Assembly: GCA_030386875.1 (NCBI GenBank)
Contig: CM059567.1
Location: 87,475,130-87,539,129 of the forward strand
Direction: 5' to 3'
DNA: 64,000 nt
Source: Morinoia aosen
Taxonomy: Eukaryota; Arthropoda; Malacostraca; Amphipoda; Talitridae
Shown here: positions 59,700 through 64,000 of the stretch, piece after piece
Numbering within the stretch: the first letter of the stretch is position 1
Layout of the letters: every line of letters begins with the position of its first letter
The notes under the pieces: model-generated
Told to the model about the DNA's origin: nothing
Databases searched by the model: none
Seen by the model: only the letters and a program-made list of their open reading frames with translations
Program-made: the position numbers and the translations under genes

Positions 59700-60599
59700 A
59701 AGAAATAAATTCCGCATTTTCAATGAATGTGTTAACGCTGAATAAGATTTCCACAAAATCCCTTAGAAATTTTTGAACTTAGTTGGACCACAGGTAGTTA
59801 TATCTCAACCAGTCCACTGTAACAGTGCTAAGTAATTATGTTACTCATGTGTCGCTTGTGGAAATAAATAGTTTTACATTGTCTTTAAATTATTTTAGAG
59901 CATTTGCTAAAATGTGTCTGTTCATAACATACTTGAATACGTGTAGAAAGATAATGCAAATGAGCTACACCAACGACTAGCAAAGTGGTCTTCATGCACC
60001 GTATTTGTGGATCTCTTTTTATTGAAAGAGAAAAAGAACAGTAAGGAAATCCTAGGCGAGTGCATGTGGTTGTGCATAATTTTACATAGATACATACTAT
60101 TCAGAGTGGTTCAGAAAAATATTAAAATAATAGCACATTGATTACTCAGAAGCCATCATTTGTGAGAAGTTATGCTTGTCTCATTCACTGAGAATTTGAT
60201 CTTTTCACTCCCAGCTACAATTTCTTTTATTTTCGTCCATCTACTATAGCTAAGAACCCATGGAACGATGTTCAGAATGAGAACCATTTCCTTCGGACTT
60301 GAGCTTGGTAGAATTTTATGAATTCATTTTCACGTTACATTTTGGAACATGGAAATGACAACAGTACTTTCCAACAAAGATAATTGATGAAAATATTGCC
60401 TATCTATGTGACCAATTTATAGGTAAAATGTAAAACTTCAGTAGAAGCCTTCATGTCTTGTGACGTTTTTGGCCTATCTCGCCATCATTCCCATTACATT
60501 TTTAATTAGCTCAGGTTTAAACAAAACGTTACATTAAGGTTTATTTTGTTAGTCAAAAGTTACATTAATAGTTAATTTGCTGGCCACTGTTCTCCTACA

Positions 60600-61140
60600 C
60601 CATTCTCGATTTCGCTTGTGGTCTGTGCTCTAATTTTTCCTCTGAAGCCATCTCAGGAACTCCAACCAGGTGGCAACACGAGCAGTTTCCTCAGGCTGGC
60701 TCGCGTTGCCGCATCAGCTCTTTCCAATTTGGTGTGCGGACGAGACAGATCTACCTCTTGTCAGGGTGGCGGCGCCTGGTGTTTGTGTAACAGTGTTCAA
60801 CTGCGAAGAATTCAAGTCCTCTTCAATCGTAGTCTGTGCATCTGCCACTGTCGCCTCTGCCTTCGTAAAATTCCGCTACCGCTTCATCTCATACCTCAAG
60901 ATCTGAAACTTGGGAGCCAGACCGTCAAGACTAAATATCTACCGATGATGTCGGACGTCACGGGGAAGATGGAGTGAAACCTCTGCACCGACTTCCAGTG
61001 CGCCTGTGACCTCGTCGGGTGGACCGCGCACGAGCTCGACTGTTAGCAATGGTGAGACACCGTCCATGAGTAGCGTCGCGGAGTGGTGTGTTGTTACATT
61101 TCAGTGGCCTGCCTAGCGAACCCTTAAATAAATCTGGAGA
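60600..61140 (+). other. GC-rich block ending in AATAAA, possible LTR or UTR remnant
   Basis: This stretch is distinctly GC-richer than its neighbours, has two overlapping open frames (60,618-60,977 and 60,670-60,906) of unlikely composition, and ends with TTAAATAAATC at about 61,125, a polyadenylation-type signal. It leads directly into the minisatellite at 61,143. I recognise no protein. Retroelement-derived sequence is possible. Confidence 0.35.
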
Positions 61141-61142
61141 GA

Positions 61143-61722
61143 TGCAACTTTAAATTCAATTACTTACGGCCTTGTGCCCTTAATTCATTTATTTGCGGCC
61201 TTGTGCCCTTGTTTCAATTACTTGCGGCCTTGTGCCCTTAATTCAATCAATTGCGGCCTTGTGCCCTTAATTCATTTACTTGCGGCCTTGTGCCCTTAAT
61301 TCATTTACTTGCGGCCTTTTGCCCTTAATTCATTTACCTAATTATCTCGTTTGTGGCCTTGTGCCCCTTCTCAACGTAAATATCTCGTTTGTGGCCTTGT
61401 GCCCTTCATTCATTTACCTAATTATCTCGTTTGTGGCCTTGTGCCCTTTTCAACGTAAATATCTCGTTTGTGGCCTTGTGCCCTTTTCAACGTAAATATC
61501 TCGTTTGTGGCCTTGTGCCCTTTTCAACGTAAATATCTCGTTTGTGGCCTTGTGCCCTTCTCAACGTAAATATCTCGTTTGTGGCCTTGTGCCCTTAATT
61601 CATTTACCTAATTATCTCGTTTGTGGCCTTGTGCCCTTTTCAACGTAAATATCTCGTTTGTGGCCTTGTGCCTTTTCCAACGTAATTATCTCGTTTGTGG
61701 CCTTGTGCCCTTCTCAACGTAA
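61143..61722 (+). repeat. GGCCTTGTGCCCTT minisatellite, 29-bp then 37-bp units
   Basis: The invariant core GGCCTTGTGCCCTT is followed first by about 15 bp (AATTCATTTACTTGC, 29-bp period, to about 61,335) and then by about 23 bp (TTCAACGTAAATATCTCGTT plus TGT, 37-bp period), with occasional longer hybrids carrying CATTTACCTAATTATCTCG. About 17 cores in all. Confidence 0.93.
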
Positions 61723-61753
61723 TCCAATTGCTGATCAGTCTCTCCTTCGACAG

Positions 61754-61865
61754 TAGTCGTGGCAATTCAGGCACCGGGGGAGCGCTACTCGAGATGATGC
61801 CCAACCGGCCTAATCTCCATCCCTCCGGTCCATACTTGCGATTTCAACCCGATCGATCTTCTTAG
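61754..61865 (+). CDS. Weak candidate terminal exon
   Basis: Acceptor CTCTCCTTCGACAG precedes 36 codons open in only one frame (phase 2 entry, matching the phase 2 exit of 56,555-56,717), including GTGGALLEMMPNRPNLHP, ending at TAG. It lies just after the minisatellite and its stop is in the palindrome at 61,863. Chance or retroelement origin is quite possible. Confidence 0.17.
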
Positions 61866-61882
61866 CGTTTTCGAAACGCTAG
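61864..61882. other. Near-perfect palindrome TAGCGTTT-TCG-AAACGCTA
   Basis: An 8-bp inverted repeat with a 3-bp centre. It may be a regulatory dyad or the tip of a decayed element. Confidence 0.6.
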
Positions 61883-61934
61883 TGCCATTAAACGATCTTT
61901 CGCTCTATTCCATTTTTTATCCCTGCTATAGTTG

Positions 61935-62240
61935 TCACGGCATATTTTTGTCAAGGTTTGTCCTAAAAAATGTCAACTTTCTTTGTGATTTGGTCTTGAA
62001 TATTTTGCAAGTCTTTCCGAGGCGTCTTGAACACGCGGTCCCCCAAGAAGCCCCAAAAGCAGAAATCATGCGGCGTAAGGTGGGGCTTCCAGGTGGCCAC
62101 TTCACTGCACGTCCAACTCCTCTGACGGTCTTTTTAAAAATTTCCCTAGGACAATTTCTCACACAAACAGGTGTATGGTATCAAGCACTATTCTGCGTGA
62201 GTGAAATCTGTTTGCCTTTTCATATCCCAAGGTATAACGT
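61935..62240 (-). pseudogene. Mariner-like transposase relic (third-catalytic-residue region)
   Basis: The minus strand reads VKWPPGSP, then (after a shift) LTPHDFCFWGFLGDRVFKTP and RKDLQNIQDQITKKVD. This is the block around the last catalytic Asp of mariner/IS630-type transposases (WPPRSPDLTPxDFFLWG). At least one frameshift lies inside the block and everything upstream is unrecognisable. It is not closely similar to the relic in the palindrome arms. Confidence 0.65.
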
Positions 62241-62827
62241 AAGAAGCTAGGGGAAATAGGAAAAAAAGGAAATAATCCTACCACTGAACACCGTTGTGCT
62301 TGAATTAAGGGGCAGACACTAAAAATCTCAGAGCGGGTAATGAAAGATTAAAAAGCAAATAAGACTTAGCCCATCTCCGTACAATATTGATTGTTTTTGA
62401 ATGATCAGTATCTAAAATTGAACTATATTTTTTGCTGCTTTGTTAGCAACCGACAAAATCAGTAACACGAAACATCAAGTATCGACATTAAAAATCAGTA
62501 GGCATCCATTTGAATGTAATAAATTGAACGTAATTTAATTGCTTCAAACATTTTCCTAGAAACAATAGCATCAATAGTTTGAGAATTGAAGATGTAGCAT
62601 TGTGTTAAAGTATCAAGATTTTAAACGTGAAAAATGTTTGACATGATTGTCTACCTTGGCTATCAATCCAACTAATCATAGAAAAACTGTTTTGTTATGT
62701 TCTTTGAGGCCTACATTTTTTATATTTCTTCAGTATTACATTAACCAGTATTAAAGAATTAATTATTTGCTTTAAATGCATAGTTATTTAAGTTAATGCT
62801 AATTTCATTCCTTCTCCCCGTTCCAAG

Positions 62828-62950
62828 TTACGAAGAATGAACACCCTCACGAATCTATCCCACGATGTAAAATGTAAAAAGACCACCAACTCGACGCTGT
62901 TGGCGCCACGCGAAGACCAGCAGGAGAGCGACTTCCCTGGCCTCAGCTGA
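62828..62950 (+). CDS. Candidate terminal exon, unidentified
   Basis: A strong pyrimidine tract and acceptor (CATTCCTTCTCCCCGTTCCAAG) opens 40 codons in the only frame without an early stop, including LTNLSHDVKCKKTTNSTLL and APREDQQESDFPGLS, ending at TGA. A donor-like GAG/GTGAGG directly follows the stop. The sequence is GC-rich against AT-rich flanks. It looks like the hydrophilic C-terminus of a protein I cannot identify. The remainder of the window (62,960-64,000) shows nothing else. Confidence 0.3.
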   Translation, partial: LRRMNTLTNLSHDVKCKKTTNSTLLAPREDQQESDFPGLS

Positions 62951-64000
62951 GGTGAGGCGATGTCTTCCTTGGTCGCATGAAGCGCTCGGGAACTTATAGA
63001 GAATAATTTGACGTAATTGAGGCTGTGACGTAACCCTTCACTTTATGGTACATCATGCGGCCTCCCTTCGTTCTTATTTTACCTTAGGCATAGGCAATCC
63101 CAAGTATCTCTATGTGGAATGGGTTCCTCTACTGACGGAATTTTAAAGCCTGTTTATTGGAACTCTGTCACTTGGTAGAAGGGAGACTAGCTACAAGTTT
63201 TAGCACCAAGTTTACAGTACTTGTATTTGCTTCGAAATTCTTGTTTTCTTTACTGTGAAGATTTAAAAATAAAATATTGGTCCTAAAAATATTTGAAATG
63301 CTCACTAAAAAACGTTTCCTATGCATGAAAATTCCAGTCTTGTGCAGTCATTCTCACAACACTGCCATTTTTTAAAGTTAAACGAAATTAAAAATAAATA
63401 TGATTCATGCATTCTTAGTAATAATATCATGCGTTAAACTCATTGTGAGTCGAATACTTATCATTTCCATATTTCCACAAGTGTCCAACTTCCAGGACGT
63501 GTAACTTTCTCCAGCCTCAGCGTCTATCTACTTCACTATCTCTTAGGAGTTTCCTAGATTGTTCTGTCCCGATAAAGCATGGAATAAAAGGTAAATATTT
63601 GAATGCATGTTCTGTGGTCATTTACGTGGCAAGATCATGAGGACCAGCACAAAATTTTGCCTCCACTTTTCATTCCCTTCATATCCGATACAATTTTTTT
63701 TTAAATGGCAGCTCACGTAAGTTGCACCCAAGAAGTACGTACGACTATACTAGGTGAGCTCGACTTGGAAAATGCAAACACCATGAAGTCAGTGCTGTCA
63801 ACTCGCGTTATCCTCCAACTTACAATTGGAATGCGTATTCTATGAATAAAAAATTATTCAGTTCAATGAAAAACGTGCCAAGTACTTCATTGTCTCCGTA
63901 AAACTTTTTCATCAGTTCTGGTAGCAATTTTCGGGTGCAACACAAAATATCAATGGTACGTTTTGATTTTTAAATTTCTTTTTTGCATTTGATTGTTCGT

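Noticed and set aside
1-64000. tRNA, rRNA, CRISPR and integrated-virus genes
   Set aside because: No cloverleaf with A and B boxes, no conserved rRNA blocks, no spacer-repeat arrays (all tandem arrays lack unique spacers), and no capsid or polymerase motifs other than the LINE reverse transcriptase.

Overview
This window is eukaryotic, AT-rich, repeat-dominated genomic DNA, most likely from an arthropod, probably an insect. It carries a CR1/Jockey-group LINE, several decayed Tc1/mariner relics, a PIF/Harbinger-like element with a MADF-type accessory reading frame, and two decayed copies of an unnamed protein family I associate with arthropod genomes. There are no bacterial operons, no rRNA or tRNA genes that I can see, and no CRISPR array. 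I cannot name the species.

Region 1-18,973 is one giant imperfect palindrome. Base 1 pairs with base 18,973, so the left arm is cut by the window edge and may be longer. Each arm holds, from outside in: unique AT-rich DNA, a dead mariner transposase fragment, a nested set of ~140-bp hairpins with 21-bp repeats in alternating orientation, more unique DNA, and a 29-bp minisatellite at the inner edge. A 5.65-kb non-repeated centre (6,581-12,231) contains a Harbinger-like element. The layout resembles Foldback/Galileo-type elements, but no transposase for it is visible.

Region 18,974-30,080 holds a second, more diverged inverted pair (about 18,974-19,400 and 23,020-23,420) and a clean palindrome with 860-bp arms (25,071-25,931 and 29,222-30,080). 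The 3.3-kb centre of the latter has five 92-bp direct repeats followed by a heat-shock-element-like motif, a TATA-like box and a polyadenylation signal.

Region 30,081-64,000 is lower-density sequence with short candidate host exons on the plus strand (best: 31,298-31,442 and 45,864-45,972). They are interrupted by mobile DNA: an internally deleted mariner (34,482-34,988), a decayed orphan gene (37,340-39,026) split near its C-terminus by an almost intact LINE (39,027-44,087, minus strand), a Tc1-like relic (44.5-45.5 kb), a second orphan copy on the opposite strand (49,687-51,320), minisatellites at 46.5 and 61.1 kb, and a mariner relic at 62 kb. Apart from the LINE, I see no gene that looks functional as it stands. 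The candidate exons need transcript evidence.
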